From Bacteroidales bacterium (GTDB lineage: Bacteria > Bacteroidota > Bacteroidia > Bacteroidales > Muribaculaceae), in assembly GCA_014800795.1 (NCBI GenBank), contig JAAVFL010000040.1, positions 1-64,000 of the forward strand: a DNA stretch of 64,000 nt, written 5' to 3'. The notes beneath the pieces are model-generated. The model had not been told where the DNA came from and did not search any database. It was given only the letters and a program-made list of their open reading frames with translations. Both the position numbers and the translations under genes were made by a program. Of the stretch, positions 18,077 through 25,571 are shown in pieces (the stretch's first letter is position 1; the number at the start of each line of letters is the position of its first letter).

Positions 18077-18763
18077 TTATTCTCCACGGAGTATCCGGGC
18101 GAGATGTGCCACACCCTCGGAGGCGGTCATGCGGAGAACGGTAACGCCGGCGGGAACCTCGGCGGGATGGGGATCGATGTAATAAACGGGAACTCCGGGG
18201 CGCACGAACTGGATAAGCGATGCCGCGGGATAAACGGCAAGCGAGGTTCCGATTACCACGAAGATATCGGCCTCCATCGCGAGCTGGATTGCCGGCTCGA
18301 TGTTGGGAACCGCTTCCTGAAAGAATACGATATGGGGGCGGACCTGATGGCCTTCGATGCGGGTGGCGGGGGTGGTTTCGAGGGCTCCGGGCTTTAATTC
18401 CCATATGAGGTCGGGATCGTCAGTGGCACGCACCTTCATAAGCTCGCCATGGAGATGGAGAACGTGGCTGCTGCCTGCGCGCTCGTGGAGGTTGTCGACA
18501 TTCTGTGTGATTACATATACATCGAAGTCTTTCTCGAGGTCTACCAGTCCGAGATGTCCGGCGTTCGGTTCGGCTTCAACGAGTTGCCTGCGACGGTCGT
18601 TGTAAAACTGATGGATCAGGGCGGGATTGCGGCGGAATCCATCGGCGGATGCGACGTCCATCACATTGTAGTTTTCCCACAGACCTCCGGCGTCGCGGAA
18701 AGTACTGATGCCGCTTTCGGCGCTCATTCCGGCGCCGGTAGAGATTACGAGTTTCTTTTTCAT
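18077..18763 (-). CDS. Sir2-family NAD-dependent protein deacylase, class III-like, cysteine-free
   Basis: Sirtuins remove acyl groups from lysine using NAD. The NAD motif GAGMSAESGIS (residues 10-20), TQNVDNLHERAG (86-97) and catalytic His105 in HLHG are present. Tyr54 and Arg57 in FYNDRR are the class III signature linked in CobB and SIRT5 to desuccinylation and demalonylation. The protein contains no cysteine, so the zinc-binding Cys-X2-Cys pairs are missing. The region that normally holds them reads ATDDPDLIWELKPG. The length is 228 residues. The gene is 1-2 bases from the small membrane-protein gene upstream, so the two are probably co-transcribed. Confidence 0.92.
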   Translation of the reverse strand: MKKKLVISTGAGMSAESGISTFRDAGGLWENYNVMDVASADGFRRNPALIHQFYNDRRRQLVEAEPNAGHLGLVDLEKDFDVYVITQNVDNLHERAGSSHVLHLHGELMKVRATDDPDLIWELKPGALETTPATRIEGHQVRPHIVFFQEAVPNIEPAIQLAMEADIFVVIGTSLAVYPAASLIQFVRPGVPVYYIDPHPAEVPAGVTVLRMTASEGVAHLARILRGE

Positions 18764-18764
18764 T

Positions 18765-19052
18765 TTAGAATTTCATGAAGGTAATGATATAGAATCCCGC
18801 ATGGCTCAGAATGAGAAGCACAAGCACTATCCAGGTTAGCATTGTGCGCCGCCCGTAACACTGCCATGCAAGAAAGCCGGAAAGGAGTACATATGCGGGG
18901 TAAAGCCATGTCAGTCCCCTCACGATAGGATTGGTGCTGTCCAGAAGCGATACTGCCCAGGGATAACACAATCCCGGTAGCATGCAGAGTATGATAATCA
19001 GATACATCCACCAGGGTACGCGGCGGTCGGAATCAGGGGATAAGTCGGACAT
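18765..19052 (-). CDS. Small membrane protein of unknown function
   Basis: I do not recognise a family. The 95-residue protein has three predicted membrane helices (about residues 15-34, 44-62 and 70-92) and a short charged N-terminus (SDLSPDSDRR). Its stop codon is adjacent to the sirtuin start, and its start is 45 bases after the epimerase gene, so it probably belongs to the same operon. No catalytic motif is seen. Confidence 0.7.
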   Translation of the reverse strand: MSDLSPDSDRRVPWWMYLIIILCMLPGLCYPWAVSLLDSTNPIVRGLTWLYPAYVLLSGFLAWQCYGRRTMLTWIVLVLLILSHAGFYIITFMKF

Positions 19053-19097
19053 AAGGAGCGTAATATGGTTGCGTGAATTACTTTGAGCGGATGGAAT

Positions 19098-20111
19098 TCA
19101 TGATTTCTCTCTGGAGGCACGGTAGGCGGCTACCGTGCGGCGGATTCCCTCGCGGAGATCCACTTCCGGTGAGAAACCGAAATCACGCACGGCATCTGAT
19201 ATGTCGGCGTTCCAGTTGCGTTGGCGCATAATCCTGAACTTATCGCGGTTGAGGGTGGAAGTCTTACATTGCAGCTTCGCGATTTTCTCGGCGGCTGCCG
19301 ATGCCGCCCATACGGTCCAGAGAGGCAATTTTACCGGAATCACCCACTTGCCTCCGAGCTCCTTCGCGACAATATCGCGAAATTCCTTCTGGGAGTATGC
19401 CTTAGGTTCGGATATTATATATTTGCGGTTTTCGACACCGGCTGCAAGAGCCTCGAACATGGCGCGGACAAGATCGTCGACATAGATGAATGTGAGCATC
19501 TGACGGCGGTAGCCTACCCCGAAATCGAAATGGCTGTCGATGCTTTTTATCATCATAAGGTAATCTTTCTCGTGGGGACCATATACGCCTGTCGGTCTGA
19601 AGATTATATAAGGGATTCCTGCGAAATGTTCCAGATATTGCTCAGCCATCACTTTCGACTGACCGTAGCGGGTATTCGGTTGGGGAAACATATCGGACCG
19701 CAGGGGGGTGTATCCCTTCTCATCGCCCGGGCCGAGCGCCGACAGCGAACTCATGTACAGCAGACGTGTCGGGACATGGCCGGTAGCTTTCAGCGCCTCG
19801 CAGAATGTGCGCAGATATTCGAAATTGATATGTTTGAAATCTATGTAATTGAGTGCCTTTGTCGCGCCGAGATTGTAGATAATGTAATCCCACACGGGAG
19901 CCTGAGCTATGGCCGCGGTCACTGCATCGCTGCTGTCGTAGTCGAGTACGAGAAACTTCAGGCGGCTGTCGGTGAGATAACGCCGCGAGGTCGACGCGCG
20001 TACGCCTACTGTGACATCCATGCCGCGCCTTAACGCTTCATCGGCGATGAAACCGCCGATAAATCCGCCCGCACCAACTATTAGCACCGATTTCCCTTCA
20101 AGTCTGTCCAT
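19098..20111 (-). CDS. NAD(P)-dependent epimerase/dehydratase family protein
   Basis: This is an extended short-chain dehydrogenase of 337 residues. The Rossmann glycine motif GAGGFIG (residues 13-19), SS at 121-122 and the catalytic YGQSK (Tyr149, Lys153) are intact, so it should be an active oxidoreductase or sugar-nucleotide epimerase. The substrate cannot be told from sequence. It lies among glycosyltransferase genes, which suggests a nucleotide-sugar role, but it also begins the run that includes the sirtuin. Confidence 0.88.
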   Translation of the reverse strand: MDRLEGKSVLIVGAGGFIGGFIADEALRRGMDVTVGVRASTSRRYLTDSRLKFLVLDYDSSDAVTAAIAQAPVWDYIIYNLGATKALNYIDFKHINFEYLRTFCEALKATGHVPTRLLYMSSLSALGPGDEKGYTPLRSDMFPQPNTRYGQSKVMAEQYLEHFAGIPYIIFRPTGVYGPHEKDYLMMIKSIDSHFDFGVGYRRQMLTFIYVDDLVRAMFEALAAGVENRKYIISEPKAYSQKEFRDIVAKELGGKWVIPVKLPLWTVWAASAAAEKIAKLQCKTSTLNRDKFRIMRQRNWNADISDAVRDFGFSPEVDLREGIRRTVAAYRASREKS

Positions 20112-20280
20112 TTTTTTTGATTCTTTTTAGCAAATGTTCACCCTCTCACCCACTCCACCGAATATCGGTCCACGCCGATAGAGAAACGGTAAAATATTAC
20201 CCGGAAGCATGCGGGGATGAGATCTCATTAATGATGCGGAGATCGGATCGGGATTGCATATGGGGGTAATTACCTGCGTT

Positions 20281-21429
20281 CTAATTGTCAAGTGGCGCGC
20301 TGTTGAGAGCGCGGTTGTAAACGTTCATGGTTCCTTCGGCCATGGCAAGATCGTTGAAGCGTTTTACATATTCACGGCCGTTCTCTATTATTCTTTTTCT
20401 GCCGACCGGAAACTCAATCAGGTCTTTCATGGTGGCGATCCATTCCTCCACATCGTAGGGGTTCACAGCGGGAGTATCCGGACCTCCGGCCTCTTCAAGG
20501 CAGGAGCCGCTTGCAACTATCACGGGAGTACCTACGGATAGGCTTTCGATCACGGGTATTCCGAATCCTTCGTAGTGGGAGGTGTACGACGAACAGAAAG
20601 CACCTGCATATAGCGCGGGCAGGTCTGCGAAATCGGCCTGGTTGATGAATTTCACGCGGTTGCCCATGTTATACTGACGGATGTATTGGTCGATTGTGCG
20701 GGCATAGGATGTTCGCCGTCCTACCAGAACGAGATCAAGCTCATCGGGTAGCCCGCGCATACCTCTTACCGGCATGATCTGATTTTTCCGTTTCTCAATT
20801 GTGCCGACGCAGATGATGTAAGGACGGTCAATTCCGTATTTCGCTTTCACGGCCTCTATTTCCGCTTTCTGCGGGGTTCGTTTGAACTGTTCGTGACATC
20901 CTTGATATACAACGTCGATCTTGTCGGGATCGATATCGTAGTAGTGGATGATATCGCGTTTTGTGCATTCTGAAATAGCGAGTATACGTGAGGAGTTGCG
21001 GGCCGCCTTCATGAATTTATAGTCGTATATCTCGCGGTCGATCGGGTTATAGCATTTCGGGTAACGCTTGAAAATGAGATCGTGGATGGTCACCACACTC
21101 GGAATCGGCTGACGGTCGATGTTGAGAGGCAGTTCACCCGACAGCCCATGCATCAGTTCGATATTGTCTCTGTCAAGTTGTGAGGTCAGACCCTGGATGC
21201 GCCATATCGACGAAGCTGCCCGCCCGATGGTTGTGTCGGGCGTCCGAAGCTCTACGTTTGGCAATTTCAACAATGGCTCCAGCCGTGAATTGGGCTGGAA
21301 CTGTGGCGTGTATAATATATATTCATGCTCCGGATAGCGTTTGGCGAGCACGTCCACAAGCAGGCGTGAGTAGTTGCCCAACCCGGTGTTGTTGCAAACG
21401 GCGCGTTTTCCGTCGAATCCTATTCTCAT
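20281..21429 (-). CDS. Glycosyltransferase family 4 (GT-B) protein
   Basis: The 382-residue protein has two Rossmann-like halves and the retaining GT4 signature E-x7-E in the C-terminal half (HYEGFGIPVIESLSVG). The N-terminus reads MRIGFDGKRAVCNNTGLGNYSR, an acceptor-side motif seen in many mannosyl- and glucosyltransferases. Donor and acceptor sugars are unknown. It lies next to an Lrp regulator, with a second GT4 gene and a heparinase II/III gene further upstream, in a probable exopolysaccharide region. Confidence 0.9.
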   Translation of the reverse strand: MRIGFDGKRAVCNNTGLGNYSRLLVDVLAKRYPEHEYILYTPQFQPNSRLEPLLKLPNVELRTPDTTIGRAASSIWRIQGLTSQLDRDNIELMHGLSGELPLNIDRQPIPSVVTIHDLIFKRYPKCYNPIDREIYDYKFMKAARNSSRILAISECTKRDIIHYYDIDPDKIDVVYQGCHEQFKRTPQKAEIEAVKAKYGIDRPYIICVGTIEKRKNQIMPVRGMRGLPDELDLVLVGRRTSYARTIDQYIRQYNMGNRVKFINQADFADLPALYAGAFCSSYTSHYEGFGIPVIESLSVGTPVIVASGSCLEEAGGPDTPAVNPYDVEEWIATMKDLIEFPVGRKRIIENGREYVKRFNDLAMAEGTMNVYNRALNSAPLDN

Positions 21430-21502
21430 TGTATCGAAATATGTTGATTTGGTCCGGTTTATTATTTAGCGGTATGATGATTCCGGTCGGTGGAACCGGC
21501 TG

Positions 21503-21991
21503 TTACGGATGTTCAGGGTGTTCATCGTGATACATGGGTATCTGGCGCATTATGGAATTGTCGAGCGAGATCAGGGTTTCTGTGCCTGTGACGCCGTGGA
21601 TCATCTGTATCTTCTTGTTGAGCAGCTCCATGAGATGTTCGTTGTCGCGCACCATGAGCTTGATTAGCATCGTGTAAGGCCCTGTGGTGAAGTGGCATTC
21701 GATCACTTCCGGTATCTTCTCGAGTTCGGGAACTACATTTGAGTACATAGCGCCGCGCTCAAGGTTTACGCCTATGTATGTGCAGGTGCTGTAGCCGAGA
21801 AGTTTCGGGTTTACGGCATAGCCGCTGCCGGTTATGATTCCCAGTTCGGTCATCCTCTGTATGCGCTGGTGAATGGCTGCGCGCGATACACCGCATACCT
21901 GCGCCACATCCTTAGAGGGGATGCGGGCGTTGTGCATTATTATAGATAATATTTTTCGGTCGAGATTGTCTATGCTGTCCAAGCGATCCAT
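21503..21991 (-). CDS. Lrp/AsnC family transcriptional regulator
   Basis: This is a feast/famine-type regulator. The N-terminal HTH starts LDRKILSIIMHNARIPSKDV and includes VSRAAIHQRIQRM, and the C-terminal RAM (ligand-sensing) domain spans about residues 70-150. The start at 21991 (MDRLDSID) is chosen because an open frame to 22033 would begin upstream of the likely -7 box at 22022-22029. That gives 162 residues, close to the 150-160 normal for the family. It may control the neighbouring genes or amino-acid metabolism elsewhere. Confidence 0.9.
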   Translation of the reverse strand: MDRLDSIDNLDRKILSIIMHNARIPSKDVAQVCGVSRAAIHQRIQRMTELGIITGSGYAVNPKLLGYSTCTYIGVNLERGAMYSNVVPELEKIPEVIECHFTTGPYTMLIKLMVRDNEHLMELLNKKIQMIHGVTGTETLISLDNSIMRQIPMYHDEHPEHP

Positions 21992-22021
21992 ATTGGTATA
22001 TTCGTGTCCTGTTTTATTCCA

Positions 22022-22029
22022 CAAAATTA
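22022..22029 (-). promoter_or_regulatory. -7 promoter element for the Lrp gene
   Basis: TAATTTTG fits TAnnTTTG on the minus strand, 31 bases before the ATG at 21991. No clear -33 box is seen at 19-21 bases. It argues against the longer open frame starting at 22033. Confidence 0.45.
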
Positions 22030-22290
22030 CCAAAAAAATCTTATAGTAGTGGCATTATGTCAAGAAAAATGCCGTTTTTCCGCCATAAAGTATGCTTTGC
22101 GGCCGGTATGCGGGTATGATGACAGATGTATGTGAGGAAAAAACGCCGGTTATATCAGGCCTGTCGGTGGACAACCGGATGCTGCGGGGTGCGCGGTGTG
22201 GCGCATCCCGTAAGGGACAAGCGTTATGGTTTTCGCCGGTGCGTCGCTGCGTGCGGGATAGATAAGAAAGGTGAGCTTGCGTGGCCGATG

Positions 22291-23487
22291 TCACTTGCCG
22301 CGTGCAGTGAAGTAGCGGTCGTATGCTTCGAGCAGGGTGCGCGAGGTGTGTTCCCAGCTGAGGGCGTTGATGATGCGGTCTCGTCCAATCGCCGACATTT
22401 CCGCGCGTCTGGCCGGATCGTCGAGCAGTTCCACAACCTTGCGGGCAAGGTCGGCGGCATCGTTGGGTTTGGCGTAAAGCGATGCTCCGGCTGCCGAACA
22501 GCGTCCTTCGGTGAGGTCGAACTGAACGATCGGTTTCCCGAGTGCCATGTATTCGAGAATCTTGTTCATGGTCGATTTGTCGTTCATCTCGTTGTATTCG
22601 TCGGAGTTGACGCATACGTCGGCAGTGTTGAGATAGTCGAGCAGTTTCTCGTCGGAAACGCGCCCTGTGAATTCAACGATGTCGTCAAGACCCATTTCCG
22701 AGCATTGGCGCCGTAGCTCGGCAAGGTGAGGGCCGCCACCAACTATTCCCCAGAAAATGTCGTCGCGTCCCATCTCGTTGCGGGCATAACGGGCGGCTTC
22801 AAGCAGATATTCTATCCCTTCCTGCTGCCCGATTACGCCGAGATAGCCCACCATATATTTTTTGCCTCTCTTTATCTCGGGTTTCGGAGGCTGTATACGC
22901 AGACGCTCCAGGCGCGGACCGCTGCGCAGTACCCATACATCTTCCGGTTTCATGCCGCCACGTTCTATGGCGATCCGTCTGTAGCTTTCGTTGGTTACAA
23001 ATGCGAATTTACAGTGGCGGTAGGTCTGATGTTCAAGCCATATCTGGCTGCGGTATAGGGCTCCGGATTTCTTTCCGAATTTCGCCTCGAACAGTTCGGG
23101 GCAAATGTCATGATGGTCGAAAACATAGTCCACACCCTTGCGGCGGAAGGGAAGCGCTACCATATAGATGTCGTCGGGTGGGTTGCAGCCGTGTATCACA
23201 TCGAATCCTACCTCTTTGTAGATCTTCCGCGCCAGACGGTATTCCTCCTTGAGCGCAAAGAAATATTCGCGTGCATATCCGATGGCGCCGTTGCCCTCCG
23301 TCGGGAGGTCGTGGCGGTATATGTGTACCCCATCGAGATGTTCGTAATCTTTGTCGTAGCCTTTCCCTTTCGGGCATATTACGGACACGGTGTAGCCGTT
23401 GGCGGCAAGGGTAGAGGCCTCCTGCCATACGCGTGTGTCGAACGGAACCGGCAGGTTCTCCACTATTATGAGTATTTTTCTGTCCAT
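22291..23487 (-). CDS. Glycosyltransferase family 4 (GT-B) protein
   Basis: The 398-residue GT-B protein has an N-terminal acceptor domain beginning ILIIVENLPVPFDTRVWQEA and the C-terminal donor domain with YMVGYLGVIGQQEG and the segment NKILEYMALGKPIVQFDL. Such enzymes build capsule or exopolysaccharide side chains at the cytoplasmic membrane. The start is 36 bases after the heparinase-like gene, so the pair is an operon. About 300 bases without a clear gene or terminator follow before the Lrp gene. Confidence 0.9.
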   Translation of the reverse strand: MDRKILIIVENLPVPFDTRVWQEASTLAANGYTVSVICPKGKGYDKDYEHLDGVHIYRHDLPTEGNGAIGYAREYFFALKEEYRLARKIYKEVGFDVIHGCNPPDDIYMVALPFRRKGVDYVFDHHDICPELFEAKFGKKSGALYRSQIWLEHQTYRHCKFAFVTNESYRRIAIERGGMKPEDVWVLRSGPRLERLRIQPPKPEIKRGKKYMVGYLGVIGQQEGIEYLLEAARYARNEMGRDDIFWGIVGGGPHLAELRRQCSEMGLDDIVEFTGRVSDEKLLDYLNTADVCVNSDEYNEMNDKSTMNKILEYMALGKPIVQFDLTEGRCSAAGASLYAKPNDAADLARKVVELLDDPARRAEMSAIGRDRIINALSWEHTSRTLLEAYDRYFTARGK

Positions 23488-23523
23488 TGTGTTGTGTGGT
23501 ACTTGATTGGTTGTGGCAGCGGC

Positions 23524-25431
23524 TTATTCTTCGTCGCCGGCTAGAGCTATGGTGACCGAGCTGGCCCCTGTTCGTCCGGTGAGCCTGATTGCTGTCGCCG
23601 GAGTGAGTTTTCCGAATTCCGGAGCGATTTTGGTCTGTTCGGCCGAGAGTAACCCATCTTCAGTGGTGAGTATCCAGTCGCCGACAGACGCGCTCTTTTT
23701 ATCGGGAGCGATATCTACGGGTTGAGTGGTAAGGAATGTAGTTATGTCGCCGTTGCTGAGATCGCTGTCTGTAATGGTGAGCGAGCAGGTCTCGGTATTG
23801 AAGCTGAATTTCCGCTCCAGTGCCGTGCCGTCGGCCATCGTAGCCCTGCACTCTACGGTGTAGGTCTCGTCGCGCTTCTCGATCTTTTCGGCTCGTGCTG
23901 TTCCACGCTTGCCCCAGAGAAACGCTCCGCGCATTTCTCCCTGGGGGTGGCCGTCGAGGCATACGGTGTTGTGCATCAGTTCGCTGCGGCGCATGTCGCG
24001 GTCGGACAGATTGATGTGGTATGTGTATGTGCCTCCATCGGTGAACACCGGCAGTCCGCTGTCGAATAGCTGGAAACTGAGCATGTCGCTGTGGGCATGT
24101 GCGGCAATGGAACCGAATCCGAACTGGGAGTGGTCGATGCCGATCAGAACACTTCCATCGGTGGAGCGCAGGAAGGTGTATCCTTGTCCCGTGTGGCTCT
24201 CGCTGCGTATGGCGGCATCGAATGAGGCGCAGTCTGTGATGAGGTTCAGCGGTTTGGCAGCGGTTTTCTTTATATCATCGGGATAGAATATATGTGCTAT
24301 TGTGGCTTCTACGGTGTCGAACGAGGTATAGCGTGTGTCTTCGTCGAGTATGGAGGCCATCTGCAGGAAATAGCGGTAATATTCGAATCCCTCGCCGGTC
24401 AGATCCATGAGTTTTCCTCCGTCGAAATCGCCGAATTCAAGCGGAATGTTCTCGGTTGCCATCGAAGCCTGCACGAAACGGGCCATTTTCCTGATGGCAT
24501 TGCGCAGCTTCCCGGGAACGGTGCGTCCGGCTCGTCCGAGAATGAACATGGTGTACATGTATGCTTCGGCTGCGAATGCGTGGTAATGGAGCGACGATTC
24601 CAGATTGACCCCATCGGTGGAAAACTGTCGGGGGTATTCACTTTCCAGTTCTGTCAGAGCGGTTTCCACCCAGTTCTCGTTGCGCAGACATACACCCCCT
24701 ATCGCGAGGGATGTGAGTTCGATCAGCAGATGGTTGTTGGCCGACGAGTATCGGCTCCTGTGACGCTCTACATATGAAAGCATGTTCGCGGCTCCGGTCA
24801 GCAGCTTCTCTCGTAGCCTTTTCACGGCAGCGTTGTCGCGTTTCCCCTCTGTGGGAAGATTTGCCGCCGTGAAGAGCCACTGGATGGCGCGTATGGCGAC
24901 TTCCATCGGCGAAACCCATGCGATGCCGTAGAGGAAGGGGTTCTTGCGGTTCCATTTCGAGAAAGCCTCCGTGAGCCTGTCGAGTGTGGAGAGGTTGCCT
25001 GTGCGTGTGTAGTGATACGCGAGGCGGGGCCATGTGTAGTGGCGGTGTTTTTCCCAGGCGATTCTGGCGTCACCCTTATCTTCACGCTGGCGGTATTCGA
25101 AAGAATATGCCCACACAGATTTCCAGTCGCCCCCCTCCGCCTTGGTGGGGGGAGCTCCTGATGGCATCTTGGGGAGATTGGGGATGGCGGGATAAAACTT
25201 CAGTGCCAGAAGATTGGTATGTTCCACTGAGAGCATCCCTTTCTGTGAGGTTGTGAATTTGCGCAGGTCGGGATATAAAAGGCGGTCGGCGACGCTGATC
25301 CGTCTGCCGAATTTCCTCTTTTCAGATATCTGGAGCGATTTCTGTCCGATCCGCCATGCAATTTCAGGAACAGACATTGCCTTCAGTCTGTTGGCATACC
25401 ATGCCATGCGCTCTTTAGGTGGATAAGCCAT
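23524..25431 (-). CDS. Heparinase II/III family protein (alginate lyase-like)
   Basis: The 635-residue protein has an (alpha/alpha)-toroid N-terminal part (about 60-370) and a beta-sandwich C-terminal part with IAAHAHSDMLSFQLFDSG and a GGTYTYH segment, matching the heparinase II/III C-terminal family. No signal peptide is visible: the N-terminus is MAYPPKERMAWYANRLKAM. Cytoplasmic members of this family sit in capsule and exopolysaccharide loci next to glycosyltransferases, as here. The enzyme may trim or recycle polysaccharide, but its substrate is unknown. A consensus promoter lies at 25453-25484. Confidence 0.88.
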   Translation of the reverse strand: MAYPPKERMAWYANRLKAMSVPEIAWRIGQKSLQISEKRKFGRRISVADRLLYPDLRKFTTSQKGMLSVEHTNLLALKFYPAIPNLPKMPSGAPPTKAEGGDWKSVWAYSFEYRQREDKGDARIAWEKHRHYTWPRLAYHYTRTGNLSTLDRLTEAFSKWNRKNPFLYGIAWVSPMEVAIRAIQWLFTAANLPTEGKRDNAAVKRLREKLLTGAANMLSYVERHRSRYSSANNHLLIELTSLAIGGVCLRNENWVETALTELESEYPRQFSTDGVNLESSLHYHAFAAEAYMYTMFILGRAGRTVPGKLRNAIRKMARFVQASMATENIPLEFGDFDGGKLMDLTGEGFEYYRYFLQMASILDEDTRYTSFDTVEATIAHIFYPDDIKKTAAKPLNLITDCASFDAAIRSESHTGQGYTFLRSTDGSVLIGIDHSQFGFGSIAAHAHSDMLSFQLFDSGLPVFTDGGTYTYHINLSDRDMRRSELMHNTVCLDGHPQGEMRGAFLWGKRGTARAEKIEKRDETYTVECRATMADGTALERKFSFNTETCSLTITDSDLSNGDITTFLTTQPVDIAPDKKSASVGDWILTTEDGLLSAEQTKIAPEFGKLTPATAIRLTGRTGASSVTIALAGDEE

Positions 25432-25452
25432 AATATAGGGTTAGTTCGGCTG

Positions 25453-25484
25453 CAAAAGTAACAATTTTTTCATTCAATCTCAAA
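25453..25484 (-). promoter_or_regulatory. Promoter of the heparinase-glycosyltransferase operon
   Basis: On the minus strand TTTG is followed after 20 bases by TACTTTTG (TAnnTTTG). The start codon is about 22 bases from the -7 box. The -33 sequence itself overlaps a second match, TATATTTG. Confidence 0.65.
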
Positions 25485-25502
25485 TATATTCGGATACTCC
25501 TT

Positions 25503-25545
25503 AAAAAAGATCAAGGGCATCGCCGCGGGGGAGATGCCCTTGATC
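25503..25545 (-). terminator. Rho-independent terminator of secDF
   Basis: GATCAAGGGCATC pairs perfectly with GATGCCCTTGATC (13 bp, 11-base loop). On the minus strand six T residues follow. It begins about 27 bases after the secDF stop codon. Confidence 0.92.
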
Positions 25546-25571
25546 ACATAGGATAGCTATTTTGTTATGGC

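Noticed and set aside
22055..22615. Minus-strand frame of 186 codons overlapping the GT4 gene
   Set aside because: Arg/His/Ser-rich frameshifted copy of the glycosyltransferase coding sequence; no domain.
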